From NCBI GenBank assembly GCA_035573675.1, contig DATMAB010000027.1, positions 1 through 64,000 on the forward strand: DNA of 64,000 nt. The letters are read 5' to 3'. Source of the stretch: Terriglobales bacterium (lineage in GTDB: Bacteria; Acidobacteriota; Terriglobia; Terriglobales; Acidobacteriaceae). Under the pieces are notes generated by a model. The model was not told where the DNA came from. It saw only the letters and a list, made by a program, of their open reading frames with translations, and did not search any database. Made by a program: the position numbers and the translations under genes. Of the stretch, positions 46,362 through 55,291 are shown one piece after another (the first letter of the stretch is position 1; each line of letters starts with the position of its first letter).

Positions 46362-48260
46362 ATGAAGTCGGTCATCGTCGGCACGGCCGGGCACATCGAC
46401 CACGGGAAAACCGCTCTGGTCAAGGCCCTCACGGGTATCGATGCCGACCGCCTGGACGAAGAAAAGCGGCGTGGCATCACCATCGACCTGGGCTTCGCCC
46501 ACCTGGAGCTGGCCGCGCCCGACGGCGCGCCGCTGCGCCTGAGCTTCGTCGACGTTCCCGGGCACGAGCGCTTCGTGCGTAATATGCTGGCGGGGGTGGG
46601 CGGCATCGACCTGGTGCTGTTCGTGATCGCGGCGGACGAGTCCATCAAGCCGCAAACCCGCGAACATTTCGACATCTGCCGCCTGCTCAACATCCCACGC
46701 GGCATCACGGTGCTGACCAAGTGCGACCTGGTGGACCGCGACACGCTGGAAGTGGTGCGCCTGGAAGTGGAGGACTTCGTGCGCGGCTCGTTCCTTGACG
46801 CCGGGCGCGCGCCGATCATCCCGGTAAGTTCGCGGACTGAAGAGGGCATTCCGGAACTCAAGCAGGCGCTGGCGCGCTCGGCCGCTGAAGTCCGGCAAAA
46901 AGAGAGCGCGGCGCTTTTCCGGCTGCCCATCGACCGTGTCTTCGTGATGAAGGGATTCGGGACGGTCGTAACCGGCACGCTGGTGGCGGGCTCGATCGGC
47001 AAGGAGGAAGAAGTCGAGGTCTATCCCAGTGGGCGGCGCGTACGCGTACGCGGCGTCCAGGTGCATGGCCAGCCCGCCGCGCGCGCGCGAGCCGGGGAGC
47101 GCACCGCGCTGAACCTGGCCGGCGTAGCCAAGGAGGAGCTGGCGCGCGGCATGACCCTGGCGCCTCCCGGCGTGCTGCGTTCCACCGAGCGCGCCGACGT
47201 TTCTCTCACGTTGCTGGACGGCGCCAGGCCGCTGCGGGATCGGAGCCGTGTGCATCTGCACGTGTTCTCCGCCGAGACAGTTGCCGAAGTGCTGCTCTAC
47301 GACGACAAGCAGCTCAGCCCCGGTACTACGGCGTTCGCGCAATTGCGTCTGGCCGATGCCATGTTGCTGCTGCCCGGCGACCGGTTTATCGTCCGCCAGT
47401 TCTCGCCGGTAGTCACCATCGGGGGTGGCGTCGTGCTGGATATCGCACCGCCGCTGCGCAAGCAGGATTACACGCCGGGCTTCCTCTCCATCCTGGCAAC
47501 CGGTGACGGCGATTCCGCCTTCAAAGCGCGCGTGGCGCGGCGCGGGCACAACGGACTTTCTTTGAACGAGGCCGTAGCGGAAACCGGGTGGACGCGGGAG
47601 ACCGTGGAGAAGCACGCTGCCTCGCCGGTGCACGCGGGCCTGGCTCGGCGCGTCGGCGATGTTTTTGTTCACGGTCCGGCGCTGGACGCTCTGCAAAAAG
47701 TCCTGTTGGAGGCAGTCAAGGGTTTCCACGACAGGAATCCCCTGGTTCCGGGAATGGGCAAGGAGGAGCTTCGCGAAGAGCTCCACTTGCGCCCGGAGAT
47801 TCTTGACGCGGTGCTGGCAACCCTGACCGCCGACAACAACCTGGAAGTCCTGGGCGAACAGGTGCGACTGCCGGGACGGGGCGTCGTGCTGAGCGACGAG
47901 GAAGCCGCCGCGCGGAGCACAATCGAGCAAGCCTTCGTCGCCGCCGGCCTGAAGGTTCCCGCGCTGAAAGAGGTGCTGGCCGCTCTGCCGGTGGACAAGA
48001 CACGGGCGCAGAAGATCGTGACCTTGCTGCTGCGGGACAAAGTGCTGGTCAAGCTCTCCGACGATTTGGTCTTCCACTCCGCCGCGTTGGCGGAACTGCG
48101 ACGGCGGGTCGCAGAACACAAACACACATCCGCCAAAATCGACGTGGCCCGCTTCAAGGACCTGGCCGGGGTGAGCCGCAAGTACGCCATCCCGCTGCTT
48201 GAGTACCTGGACCGCGAGCGCGTTACGCGGCGCGTGGGTGATGACCGCGTGATTCTTTAA
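46362..48260 (+). CDS. selB: Selenocysteine-specific elongation factor SelB
   Basis: 632 residues. Brings Sec-tRNA to UGA codons that carry a SECIS hairpin. GTPase motifs: [14 protein letters not shown] (residues 7-20), RGITIDLGF (switch I), [13 protein letters not shown] and VLTKCDLVD. The middle part has EF-Tu-like beta-barrels, and the C-terminal third contains winged-helix domains (for SECIS binding) such as [20 protein letters not shown] and [35 protein letters not shown] is the last. EF-Tu is excluded by the length and these domains. selA is 12 kb downstream in the same orientation. No selC was found in the window. Confidence 0.95.
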   Translation: MKSVIVGTAGHIDHGKTALVKALTGIDADRLDEEKRRGITIDLGFAHLELAAPDGAPLRLSFVDVPGHERFVRNMLAGVGGIDLVLFVIAADESIKPQTREHFDICRLLNIPRGITVLTKCDLVDRDTLEVVRLEVEDFVRGSFLDAGRAPIIPVSSRTEEGIPELKQALARSAAEVRQKESAALFRLPIDRVFVMKGFGTVVTGTLVAGSIGKEEEVEVYPSGRRVRVRGVQVHGQPAARARAGERTALNLAGVAKEELARGMTLAPPGVLRSTERADVSLTLLDGARPLRDRSRVHLHVFSAETVAEVLLYDDKQLSPGTTAFAQLRLADAMLLLPGDRFIVRQFSPVVTIGGGVVLDIAPPLRKQDYTPGFLSILATGDGDSAFKARVARRGHNGLSLNEAVAETGWTRETVEKHAASPVHAGLARRVGDVFVHGPALDALQKVLLEAVKGFHDRNPLVPGMGKEELREELHLRPEILDAVLATLTADNNLEVLGEQVRLPGRGVVLSDEEAAARSTIEQAFVAAGLKVPALKEVLAALPVDKTRAQKIVTLLLRDKVLVKLSDDLVFHSAALAELRRRVAEHKHTSAKIDVARFKDLAGVSRKYAIPLLEYLDRERVTRRVGDDRVIL

Positions 48261-48293
48261 CCGCGGATCCCGCGGATAGACGCGGATCAACGG
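48261..48293. repeat. CGCGGAT repeat after selB
   Basis: CCGCGGATCCCGCGGATAGA plus CGCGGATCAACGG begins the base after the selB stop codon. Same family as 38765, 59512 and 60224. Confidence 0.7.
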
Positions 48294-48323
48294 AAGGACT
48301 GATTGTGGAACGTATAATCAGGG

Positions 48324-48360
48324 CTTCTCTCGGCGTTGTTTGCGATCTCGGCGGTGAGAG
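48324..48360. repeat. CGCCGAG repeat (solo copy) directly before trmFO
   Basis: CTTCTCTCGGCGTTGTTTGC plus GATCTCGGCGGTGAGAG. It matches one arm of the repeats bracketing the GxxExxY gene and ends at the TTG start of trmFO. Confidence 0.6.
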
Positions 48361-49707
48361 TTGACGGCTCCCATTCGCATCATCGGCGGCGGGCTGGCGG
48401 GCTGCGAGGCGGCGTGGCAGTGCGCGCGCCGCGGTCTGGAGGTCGAGCTGTTCGAGATGCGCCCGGTGCGCTCGACGCCTGCCCATCAAACCGGCGACCT
48501 CGCTGAACTGGTGTGCTCGAACTCGCTCAAGAGCGATATGGAAAATACCGCGCCCTGGCTGCTGAAGGAGGAAATGCGCCGCGCCGGGTCGCTGCTGCTG
48601 GAGTGTGCGCGCGAAGTAGCCGTGCCGGCGGGCCACGCGCTGGCCGTGGACCGCGCGGCCTTCGCCGCGCGCGTCACCCGTGCCATCGAAGCCGAGCCCC
48701 TCATCCGCTTGCGGCGCGAGGAAGTCACGCGCATCGAGGAAGACGATGGCTTTTGGATCATCGCCAGCGGCCCGCTCACCTCGGACGCGCTTTCGGCTGA
48801 AATCGGGCGGCTTAGCGGCGCGTCGCACCTGGCTTTTTACGATTCCATCAGCCCCATCGTGGAAGCCGACTCCATCGACATGGAACGCGTTTATTTCGCG
48901 GCGCGCTACGACAAGGGCACACCTGATTACATCAACTGTCCGTTCACCAGGGAAGAGTATGACCGCTTCTATGACGCGCTGATCGCCGCCCAATCCGTGG
49001 ACGGCCACGACTGGGAGAAGCTCAACTACTTCGAGGGCTGCCTGCCCATTGAGGAGCTCGCGCGGCGCGGCCGCGACACGCTGCGCTTCGGGCCGATGAA
49101 GCCGGTGGGGCTGCGCGACCCGCGCACCGGGAGGCAGCCGTACGCGGTGGTGCAGCTCCGCCGCGAGAGCCTGCGCGCCGATTCCTACAACCTGGTCGGC
49201 TTCCAGAACCACCTTAAGTTCGGGGAACAGGCGCGCGTCCTGCGGCTTATCCCCGGGCTGGAAAACGCGCGCTTCCTGCGCTACGGCCAGATCCATCGCA
49301 ACACCTACATCAACGCGCCGGCGCTGCTCGCGGAGACGCTGGCGCTGCGCGCGCACCCGCGCGTCTTCTTCGCCGGGCAGATTTGCGGCGTCGAGGGGTA
49401 CGTGGAATCGATTGCCGCAGGGCTGATGGCCGGACTGCACGTTGCAGCCCTTGCGGGCGGCGTAGCGCCGCTGCCTCCGCCGCGTGAAACGGCGCTGGGC
49501 TCACTCGTTCACTACATCACGCACTCCGACGCGCGTGACTTTCAGCCGGCGAACATCACGTTCGATCTGCTGCCGCCGCTGGAGAGGAGAGTCCACGATC
49601 GCGCCGAGCGCCACCGCCTCCAATGCGAGCGGGCGCTTCACGCCTTCGACCGCTGGCGGGACACAGCCCAAGCCCTCGGGTGCGTCCGCACGGAAGCGGC
49701 CTCCTGA
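48361..49707 (+). CDS. trmFO: Methylenetetrahydrofolate--tRNA-(uracil-5-)-methyltransferase TrmFO
   Basis: 448 residues from a TTG start. Makes ribothymidine at position 54 of tRNA with folate and FAD. FAD-binding IIGGGLAGCEAAWQCARRG at the N-terminus; the family motifs FEMRPVRSTPAHQT, ELVCSNSLKSD and FINAPALL-like NTYINAPALLAETL, GQICGVEGYVESIAAGLMAG follow. Length (about 450) fits. It is a bacterial functional analogue of TrmA. With queD/E/C and other translation genes it forms a tRNA-modification-rich part of the window. Confidence 0.94.
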   Translation: MTAPIRIIGGGLAGCEAAWQCARRGLEVELFEMRPVRSTPAHQTGDLAELVCSNSLKSDMENTAPWLLKEEMRRAGSLLLECAREVAVPAGHALAVDRAAFAARVTRAIEAEPLIRLRREEVTRIEEDDGFWIIASGPLTSDALSAEIGRLSGASHLAFYDSISPIVEADSIDMERVYFAARYDKGTPDYINCPFTREEYDRFYDALIAAQSVDGHDWEKLNYFEGCLPIEELARRGRDTLRFGPMKPVGLRDPRTGRQPYAVVQLRRESLRADSYNLVGFQNHLKFGEQARVLRLIPGLENARFLRYGQIHRNTYINAPALLAETLALRAHPRVFFAGQICGVEGYVESIAAGLMAGLHVAALAGGVAPLPPPRETALGSLVHYITHSDARDFQPANITFDLLPPLERRVHDRAERHRLQCERALHAFDRWRDTAQALGCVRTEAAS

Positions 49708-49864
49708 TTCAAATCCAGCCGGACCACAGACTCCGCCCAAACGCTGCAAGCCACATCACAACGAACAGTGTGTTCAGCCAGAAGCTGTCGCCGCCCCGGC
49801 ACTTACCTCAGGCCCCTCCCCGTTGACGTTGCAGACCGATGGCGCTAACGTTGCGCTTGTCGTC

Positions 49865-50935
49865 ATGACGACTCCTTCCCTCTCGGCGGTCGACGCGGTC
49901 ACGCCCGCCTTCGACCATGCGCGCCGTGCCCTGTTGCAGCCCTTTCGTTTCGCCTTGTGGTGGCGGCTTTCCCTCGTGGGCTTGCTGAGCGGAGAGTTTG
50001 TCAGCGGAGGCGGGGGCGGGGGCACGAACTGGCAAGTGCCGGCTCAGCGGCGCGGCAATGAAGACCTGATCGGGTATTTCGCTGAACCGGATTTCTCCCG
50101 GATCATGGAGTTTCTGCCACTGATCCTGTTCCTGGTTGCGGTGCTGATCGTGCTGGGCATCGTCATGCTGTACATCAGCAGCGTGTTCCGGTTCATCCTG
50201 TTGGAGACGGTGCTGCACGACCGCTGCGAGATCGGCGCGGGATGGAATCGGTGGCAGCGGCAAGGCTGGAGCTACTTCCTGTGGCAGCTCGGTTTCAACC
50301 TGGCCGTCCTGTTGATGATGGGGCTGGTAGTCGGTCTGGCGCTGGCGGTCGCCGCCGCCACTGGCGCTCTGAGCGCCCCGCGTGAGCATGTAGCGTTGCT
50401 GGTAGCGGGCGGTGTGGTCCTGTTTTTCGTGTTGATGGCGATGCTGCTGGTCAACCTTGTGATCTGGCTGTTCACCAAGGACTTCGTCGTGCCCATGATG
50501 GCGCTCGATGATGTGGGCGCGGTGGAGGGCTGGCGCCGTCTCCTGCCGCTGTTGAGCGCGGACAAGGGCGGCTACGCCGTCTACGTGATCATGAAGGCCA
50601 TCCTGGCGGTGGGGGCCGCGCTGGTGTTCGGCATCGCGCAGTTGATCGTCACTCTGATTCTGCTGGTGCCTGTGGGCCTGGTTGCCGCCGGTGCCATCCT
50701 GGGCGGCAAGGCCGCCGGACTGACGTGGAACGCGGCGACCATCGCCCTGGCCGTCGTGGTGGGAACCGTCCTGCTGCTCCTGCTGATCTGGCTATGGGCG
50801 CTGATCTCCGTGCCCGCCGTCTTCTTTTTCCAGTCGTACACGCTGCGGTTTTTCGGCGGGCGCTACGCGCGGCTGGGCGCGCTGATGGGGCCGGTTCCGC
50901 CGCCGATTCCCGTCGTCCCGGCTGCGGGCGTCTAG
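49865..50935 (+). CDS. Multi-pass integral membrane protein of unknown function
   Basis: 356 residues from ATG 49865. Six or so long hydrophobic segments: FLPLILFLVAVLIVLGIVML, then FNLAVLLMMGLVVGLALAVA, LLVAGGVVLFFVLMAMLLVN, the Ala/Gly-rich ILAVGAALVFGIAQLIVTLI and others, ending in a Pro-rich tail (PVPPPIPVVPAAG). The N-terminal 60 residues contain a Gly run (SGGGGGGTNW). The central part DRCEIGAGWNRWQRQGWSYF looks like that of DUF7544-type proteins, but I cannot assign it. It ends 3 bases before the convergent der gene. Confidence 0.72.
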   Translation: MTTPSLSAVDAVTPAFDHARRALLQPFRFALWWRLSLVGLLSGEFVSGGGGGGTNWQVPAQRRGNEDLIGYFAEPDFSRIMEFLPLILFLVAVLIVLGIVMLYISSVFRFILLETVLHDRCEIGAGWNRWQRQGWSYFLWQLGFNLAVLLMMGLVVGLALAVAAATGALSAPREHVALLVAGGVVLFFVLMAMLLVNLVIWLFTKDFVVPMMALDDVGAVEGWRRLLPLLSADKGGYAVYVIMKAILAVGAALVFGIAQLIVTLILLVPVGLVAAGAILGGKAAGLTWNAATIALAVVVGTVLLLLLIWLWALISVPAVFFFQSYTLRFFGGRYARLGALMGPVPPPIPVVPAAGV

Positions 50936-50938
50936 CGT

Positions 50939-52312
50939 TTATCTCCGGGCCCGGTTCTTGATCCAGATGGGTGTGCCCGCAAATCCGAACGCACGCCGGA
51001 TCTGATTCTCCAGAAAACGCTGATAGGCGAAGTGCAGCTTGACCGGCCGGTCGGTGAACAGGATGAATGTCGGCGGAGAGGTAGCGGCCTGCGTCATGTA
51101 GTAGATCTTCACTTTTTTTGCGGCCGGCACGCCAGCGCGCTCGAAGTCCACGGTCTTGAGGAAGCGATTGATCTCGCCGGTGGAGACTCGCTTTCTGCGC
51201 TCCGCCGCTACCTGCTCGACCGTGGCGAAGACCTTCTCCACCCCACGTCCATCGAGCGCGGAGATGAACAGCACCGGCGCGTAGGACAGGAATTTTAGCT
51301 TGCGTCTCAGACGCTGCTCATATTCGTGCGGCGTCACGGGTCGTGTGGCCCGGCTACGCTCGGTCGCGACCTTCACCTGGTCCCACTTGTTCACCACCAC
51401 GATGACCGAGCGCCCGCTCTCGTGCGCGTAGCCGGCGATGTTGGCGTCGAGCGCGGTCACGCCTTCGACGGCATCGATCATCAGCAGGGCGACGTCGGCT
51501 GACTCCAGATGCTTGCGCGCCATGACGACCGAAAGCTTTTCCGCCATCAGTTTGGTCTTGCCTTTGCGGCGGATGCCGGCGGTGTCGATGAAGCGGTACC
51601 AGTGGCCATCGCGTTCCACCGCTTCATCCACAGCGTCGCGCGTGGTGCCGGGAATCTCGGAGACGATAGCGCGCGGAACTCCGGTGAGCCGGTTCAGCAA
51701 CGTGGATTTGCCGACGTTCGGCCGCCCGATGATCGCCACCTTGATTTCGCCGGTCTCGCTGACCGCAGCCGGCTGCTCGCCTTCTGTGCCAAGCCGTCCT
51801 TCCGCGGCAGGCGAGATCCTCTCCAGAATCGCCTCCAGCAGTTCGGCGACGCCAGTGCCGTGCTCCGCCGAGACCGGGAACATCTCGCGTATGCCCAGAC
51901 GCCGGAAGTCTTCGACTTGGGCTTCGAGCTTGGGAGTGTCGATCTTGTTGACCGCTAGGAACAGGGGCTTGCCGGTGCGCAGCAGGAGACGCGCCAGCTC
52001 GATATCCGGCGCCGCCAGTTCGGTGCGTCCGTCGACCACCAGGATCACGGCTAAACTCTCTTCCAGCGCAACTCTCGCCTGGCGGAAGATCTCGGCCGGG
52101 ATGAGCTCTTTTTCGTGCGGGATGATGCCCCCGGTGTCCACCACGCGCAGCTTTCGCCCAAGCCATTCGGCCTCGCCATAGATGCGGTCACGGGTGATGC
52201 CGGGCTCGTCGCCCACGATGGCCCTCCGTATCCCAAGAATGCGGTTGAAGAGCGTGGACTTGCCGACGTTGGGCCGGCCCACGATGGCAATGGTTGGCGT
52301 CTGGTTGGTCAT
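50939..52312 (-). CDS. der: Ribosome biogenesis GTPase Der
   Basis: 457 residues. Two tandem GTPase domains needed for assembly of the 50S subunit. First: GRPNVGKSTLFNRIL, DTGGIIPHE, NKID; second: GRPNVGKSTLLNRLTG, DTAGIRRKGK, NKWD. A C-terminal KH-like domain follows (KVKIYYMTQAATSPPTFILF). On the minus strand a perfect TATAAT sits at 52333-52338, a plausible -10 only about 20 bases before the start codon; no good -35 was seen. The divergent helicase gene begins 38 bases away. Confidence 0.96.
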   Translation of the reverse strand: MTNQTPTIAIVGRPNVGKSTLFNRILGIRRAIVGDEPGITRDRIYGEAEWLGRKLRVVDTGGIIPHEKELIPAEIFRQARVALEESLAVILVVDGRTELAAPDIELARLLLRTGKPLFLAVNKIDTPKLEAQVEDFRRLGIREMFPVSAEHGTGVAELLEAILERISPAAEGRLGTEGEQPAAVSETGEIKVAIIGRPNVGKSTLLNRLTGVPRAIVSEIPGTTRDAVDEAVERDGHWYRFIDTAGIRRKGKTKLMAEKLSVVMARKHLESADVALLMIDAVEGVTALDANIAGYAHESGRSVIVVVNKWDQVKVATERSRATRPVTPHEYEQRLRRKLKFLSYAPVLFISALDGRGVEKVFATVEQVAAERRKRVSTGEINRFLKTVDFERAGVPAAKKVKIYYMTQAATSPPTFILFTDRPVKLHFAYQRFLENQIRRAFGFAGTPIWIKNRARR

Positions 52313-52350
52313 CGCAAGCGCGGCCCGCGGCTATTATAGAGACGCTCTCC

Positions 52351-54363
52351 GTGACTACCGCCACGCAGCCTTCGCTCTACGCCTTCTTCGGTCCCGGGGG
52401 ACTGCTGGCCAAAACGCATCCCGCCTACGAATTTCGCCGCGGACAACTGGAAATGGCGCAGGCGGTCGAGCAGGCGCTGACCGAGAAGCGGCACCTCATC
52501 GTCGAAGCCGGCACCGGCACGGGCAAAACGCTGGCCTACCTGCTGCCCGTCATCCGCGCGGGCAAGCGCGTCGTGATCTCCACCGGGACCAAGACTCTGC
52601 AGGAACAACTTTTCTACAAGGACATTCCGTTCCTGGAGCGTGAAGCCGGCCTGGGCAAGCTGCGTGTCTGCTACATGAAAGGGCGGAACAACTACCTTTG
52701 CCGGCAGAAGCTGTACGACCTCACCGACCGGCCCGTGCTCACCGGCCTGGAACAGGTGGAGCACTATCAGCTCATTGCGGCCTGGGAGAAGACCACGGAG
52801 ACCGGCGACCGCGCCGAACTGGCCGCGCTGCCGGAAGCGAGTGTGCTGTGGCCGCGTCTCGACGCCCGCGCCGAGGCCTGCTCCGGGCAGAAGTGCCCGC
52901 AGTTCGACCGTTGCTTCATCACGGAGATGCACCGCCGCGCCGCCGAAAGCGACATCATCATCGTGAATCATCACTTGTTCTTCGCCGATCTCGCCATCCG
53001 CCAGATTCCCGATCGCGCCTCGGACGTCGGCATCCTGCCGGAATTCGCTGCGGTCATCTTCGACGAAGCCCATGAGCTGGAAGACGTGGCGTCCAGCTAC
53101 TTCGGGGTGACGGTCAGCGACCTGCGCTTCGCCGATCTGGTGCGCGACATCGAGAACACGGCCAAGCTGAAGCAGGCCTTCACGCCGGACGTCAAGGCGG
53201 CTGCCCAGAGCCTGCGCGATCGCGCACAATTCTTCTTCGCCCTGCTGCCGCCGGGCGAAGGGCGCTTTGCCTTCGAGAACCGCCGCGAATTCCTGGAGGA
53301 GAACGGCGACGACTACCTGGCCCTGTTGAACGCCCTGGGCGGGATGGCTTCGACGCTCGAGGCCCTGCCCGAGCGGCCGGAGGAGATCGTCCGCCTGGCG
53401 CGCCGGGCGCAGGAACTGCGGGTGCAGACCAGCTTCCTGCTGGAATCGGCCGACCGCAACACGGTGTTTTGGATCGACCGGCGAAGCCGAAGCGAAGACC
53501 GGAGGGGCCGTGGCGACGAGAAACGCTCCCGCGGCGCCCGCGAATCGGCGAGCCACGTCTTTATACAAGCGACTCCCATCGACGTCTCCCAGATCCTTCG
53601 CGATTGCCTGTGGCAGGACCTCGAAACCAGCGTGCTCACCTCGGCCACGCTGGCCGTGAGCGGCAACTTCCAATATCTCCGGCGGAGACTGGGGCTCGAG
53701 CACGTGCGCGAACTGGTCGTACCGTCACATTTCGACTACGCCAGCCAGGCGCTGCTCTACATCCCGCCTTCGCTGCCCGACCCGCGCGTGCCGCAGTTTG
53801 CGCCACGCGCTGCCGAACTGATCCGCCGCACGCTCGAGGTGACTCAAGGCCGCGCCTTCTGCCTATTCACCAGCTACGCCCAGATGCGCGACTTCCACCA
53901 GCGCCTGGAAGACCAGCTCGACTTCCCGCTGTTGCTGCAGGGCACGGCTCCCAAGAACGCGCTGCTGGAAGAGTTCCGCCAGACCCCGGGGGCGGTGTTG
54001 TTCGCCACCTCCAGCTTCTGGCAGGGAGTGGACGTGCAGGGCGAGCAGCTCAGTTGCGTCATCATCGACCGGTTGCCCTTCGCCGTGCCGGCTGACCCGG
54101 TGGTGGCCGCACGCATCCACGCTATCGACGAAGAAGGCGGCAACGCCTTCTTCGACTACCAGGTTCCCTCCGCCGTCATCACCCTCAAGCAGGGCTTCGG
54201 CCGCCTGATTCGCTCGCTCGACGACCGCGGCCTGCTGGTGTTGCTGGACAACCGCGTGCTGCGCCAGCGCTACGGCCGCATTTTCCTCGAAAGCCTGCCT
54301 CCCTACCGCCGTACCACCGAGTTTGCCGACGTGGAGGCGTTCTTCCGGGAGCGCTCCGGCTGA
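52351..54363 (+). CDS. DinG/XPD-type ATP-dependent DNA helicase
   Basis: 670 residues from GTG 52351. Superfamily 2 helicase. Walker A EAGTGTGKTLAYLLP (about 52-66) and a DEAH box FDEAHELED. Four Cys that would bind a 4Fe-4S cluster lie in NNYLCRQKLYD and EACSGQKCPQFDRCF, as in DinG/XPD. Motif V/VI: FATSSFWQGVDVQGEQLSCV and QGFGRLIRSLDDRG. An insertion of about 30 Arg/Ser-rich residues (RRSRSEDRRGRGDEKRSRGA) sits near residue 375. No 3'-5' exonuclease domain is fused. Probably involved in repair or replication. The frame upstream overlaps der and was rejected. Confidence 0.92.
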   Translation: MTTATQPSLYAFFGPGGLLAKTHPAYEFRRGQLEMAQAVEQALTEKRHLIVEAGTGTGKTLAYLLPVIRAGKRVVISTGTKTLQEQLFYKDIPFLEREAGLGKLRVCYMKGRNNYLCRQKLYDLTDRPVLTGLEQVEHYQLIAAWEKTTETGDRAELAALPEASVLWPRLDARAEACSGQKCPQFDRCFITEMHRRAAESDIIIVNHHLFFADLAIRQIPDRASDVGILPEFAAVIFDEAHELEDVASSYFGVTVSDLRFADLVRDIENTAKLKQAFTPDVKAAAQSLRDRAQFFFALLPPGEGRFAFENRREFLEENGDDYLALLNALGGMASTLEALPERPEEIVRLARRAQELRVQTSFLLESADRNTVFWIDRRSRSEDRRGRGDEKRSRGARESASHVFIQATPIDVSQILRDCLWQDLETSVLTSATLAVSGNFQYLRRRLGLEHVRELVVPSHFDYASQALLYIPPSLPDPRVPQFAPRAAELIRRTLEVTQGRAFCLFTSYAQMRDFHQRLEDQLDFPLLLQGTAPKNALLEEFRQTPGAVLFATSSFWQGVDVQGEQLSCVIIDRLPFAVPADPVVAARIHAIDEEGGNAFFDYQVPSAVITLKQGFGRLIRSLDDRGLLVLLDNRVLRQRYGRIFLESLPPYRRTTEFADVEAFFRERSG

Positions 54364-54412
54364 GAAGTGACGGAAGGGAGCGGTCTCCAGGGACAGGTCC
54401 GCCCGCTCACGC

Positions 54413-54418
54413 TACAAT
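54413..54418 (+). promoter_or_regulatory. Possible -10 element for the queD operon
   Basis: TACAAT (54413-54418) with GGGACA 17 bases upstream (54390-54395) could be a sigma70 promoter about 45 bases before the queD ATG. No preQ1 riboswitch fold was recognised in the leader, which instead holds degenerate GGCTGAA repeats. Confidence 0.3.
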
Positions 54419-54463
54419 GTCCAGGCTGAACGGCTGAAACCGGATGGCTGAAGGCTGGTGTTC

Positions 54464-54841
54464 ATGTTCCAGGTGAGCGTGGAAGAGAGCTTCGCGGCAG
54501 GCCACTACCTGCGCAACTACCGGGGGAAGTGCGAGAAGCCGCATGGACACAACTACCGGGTGCGCATCACGCTGGAAGGCAAGGACCTCGACCAGGCCGG
54601 CCTGCTGCTGGACTTCAAGGACCTGAAAGAGGTTCTTAAGAACACCATCGAACGCCTCGACCATCAGATGATGAACGACCTCGAGCCCTTCAAGACTCTC
54701 AATCCCTCCGCCGAGAACCTGGCCAAATACTTCTACGAGTGCGCCCGTACCCGCCTGAGCATGGCCACCGACAACCGCATCCGGGTGAAGGAAGTCACGG
54801 TGTGGGAGACGGATAGCACGACAGCTACCTACTTCGAGTAG
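54464..54841 (+). CDS. queD: 6-carboxytetrahydropterin synthase
   Basis: 125 residues from ATG 54464. Converts dihydroneopterin triphosphate to 6-carboxy-tetrahydropterin, the second step of preQ0/queuosine synthesis. Zinc ligands His14 (AGHYL), His27 and His29 (PHGHNY) and the catalytic Cys23 (GKCEKPHGHN) are in place; NPSAENLAKYFYE is the next family motif. Followed by a broken four-helix-bundle gene and then queE and queC. A GTG two codons earlier is possible. Confidence 0.94.
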   Translation: MFQVSVEESFAAGHYLRNYRGKCEKPHGHNYRVRITLEGKDLDQAGLLLDFKDLKEVLKNTIERLDHQMMNDLEPFKTLNPSAENLAKYFYECARTRLSMATDNRIRVKEVTVWETDSTTATYFE

Positions 54842-54842
54842 C

Positions 54843-54860
54843 GAGTACCGAGTTGCAAGT
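54843..54860. repeat. Inverted repeat, left arm of the four-helix-bundle cassette
   Basis: GAGTACCGAGTTGCAAGT, directly after the queD stop codon. It matches the reverse complement of 55245-55262 at 17 of 18 positions. Confidence 0.7.
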
Positions 54861-54878
54861 CCAGCATCATGACACAAG

Positions 54879-55237
54879 ATGGCTCAGTCCTATCGAGATC
54901 TCATAGCGTGGAAGCACGCGATGGCACCGGCACGCTTGGTGTATCAGACCACTGAGAATCTTCGCCAGAACGAGACCTTTGGCCTTACGGCTCAGAAGCG
55001 GCGTGCAGCCGTCTCGATACCCAGCAACATTGCTGAAGGCCAGGCTCGTTTCTCCAAACGGGAGTTCGCGCACTTCCTTTGTAGTGCGCGTGGCTCGCTC
55101 GCCGAGCTTGAGACGCAGGTCATTCTGCCAGAGACCTGGATTACCTGAAGGAGGAACATGCCACCAAGGTCCTCAAGGCAACCGATGAGTTGAGCCGTTT
55201 TCTGAGCGGCCGAATCTCTTTCTGCGTGAGGGCTAGC
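54879..55237 (+). pseudogene. Four-helix-bundle (23S rRNA intervening-sequence type) protein, frameshifted
   Basis: The start MAQSYRDLIAWKHAMAPARL, then FGLTAQKRRAAVSIPSNIAE and FSKREFAHFLCSARGSLAEL are the four-helix-bundle/S23 family. After ETQVIL (to about 55127) the frame ends at a TGA (55146-55148), but the -1 frame continues ARDLDYLKEEHATKVLKATD and ELSRFLSG, the expected fourth helix. A single G appears missing in ctg-gcc at about 55125-55128. In the -1 frame there is then no stop before queE. So the gene is broken (or misread). It is bracketed by inverted GAGTACC repeats and interrupts the queD-queE gene pair. Confidence 0.8.
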
Positions 55238-55244
55238 GCCCGCA

Positions 55245-55262
55245 ACTCGCAACTCGGTACTC
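55245..55262. repeat. Inverted repeat, right arm of the four-helix-bundle cassette
   Basis: ACTCGCAACTCGGTACTC, followed by two more GTACTC units to 55277. It mirrors 54843-54860 (17 of 18). The queE ATG is 30 bases downstream. Confidence 0.7.
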
Positions 55263-55291
55263 TGTACTCGGTACTCTTAGGCGCACCGCGC

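Noticed and set aside
46335-48290. 651-codon minus-strand open frame
   Set aside because: Antisense to selB; high GC at third positions creates long shadow frames.
54364-54463. preQ1 riboswitch before queD
   Set aside because: No recognisable preQ1-I or -II conserved core; the sequence is a GGCTGAA-type repeat.
55148-55190. Selenocysteine or programmed frameshift at the four-helix-bundle TGA
   Set aside because: The restored helix is in the -1 frame, not after read-through of TGA, and no slippery heptamer is evident; a missing base is simpler.
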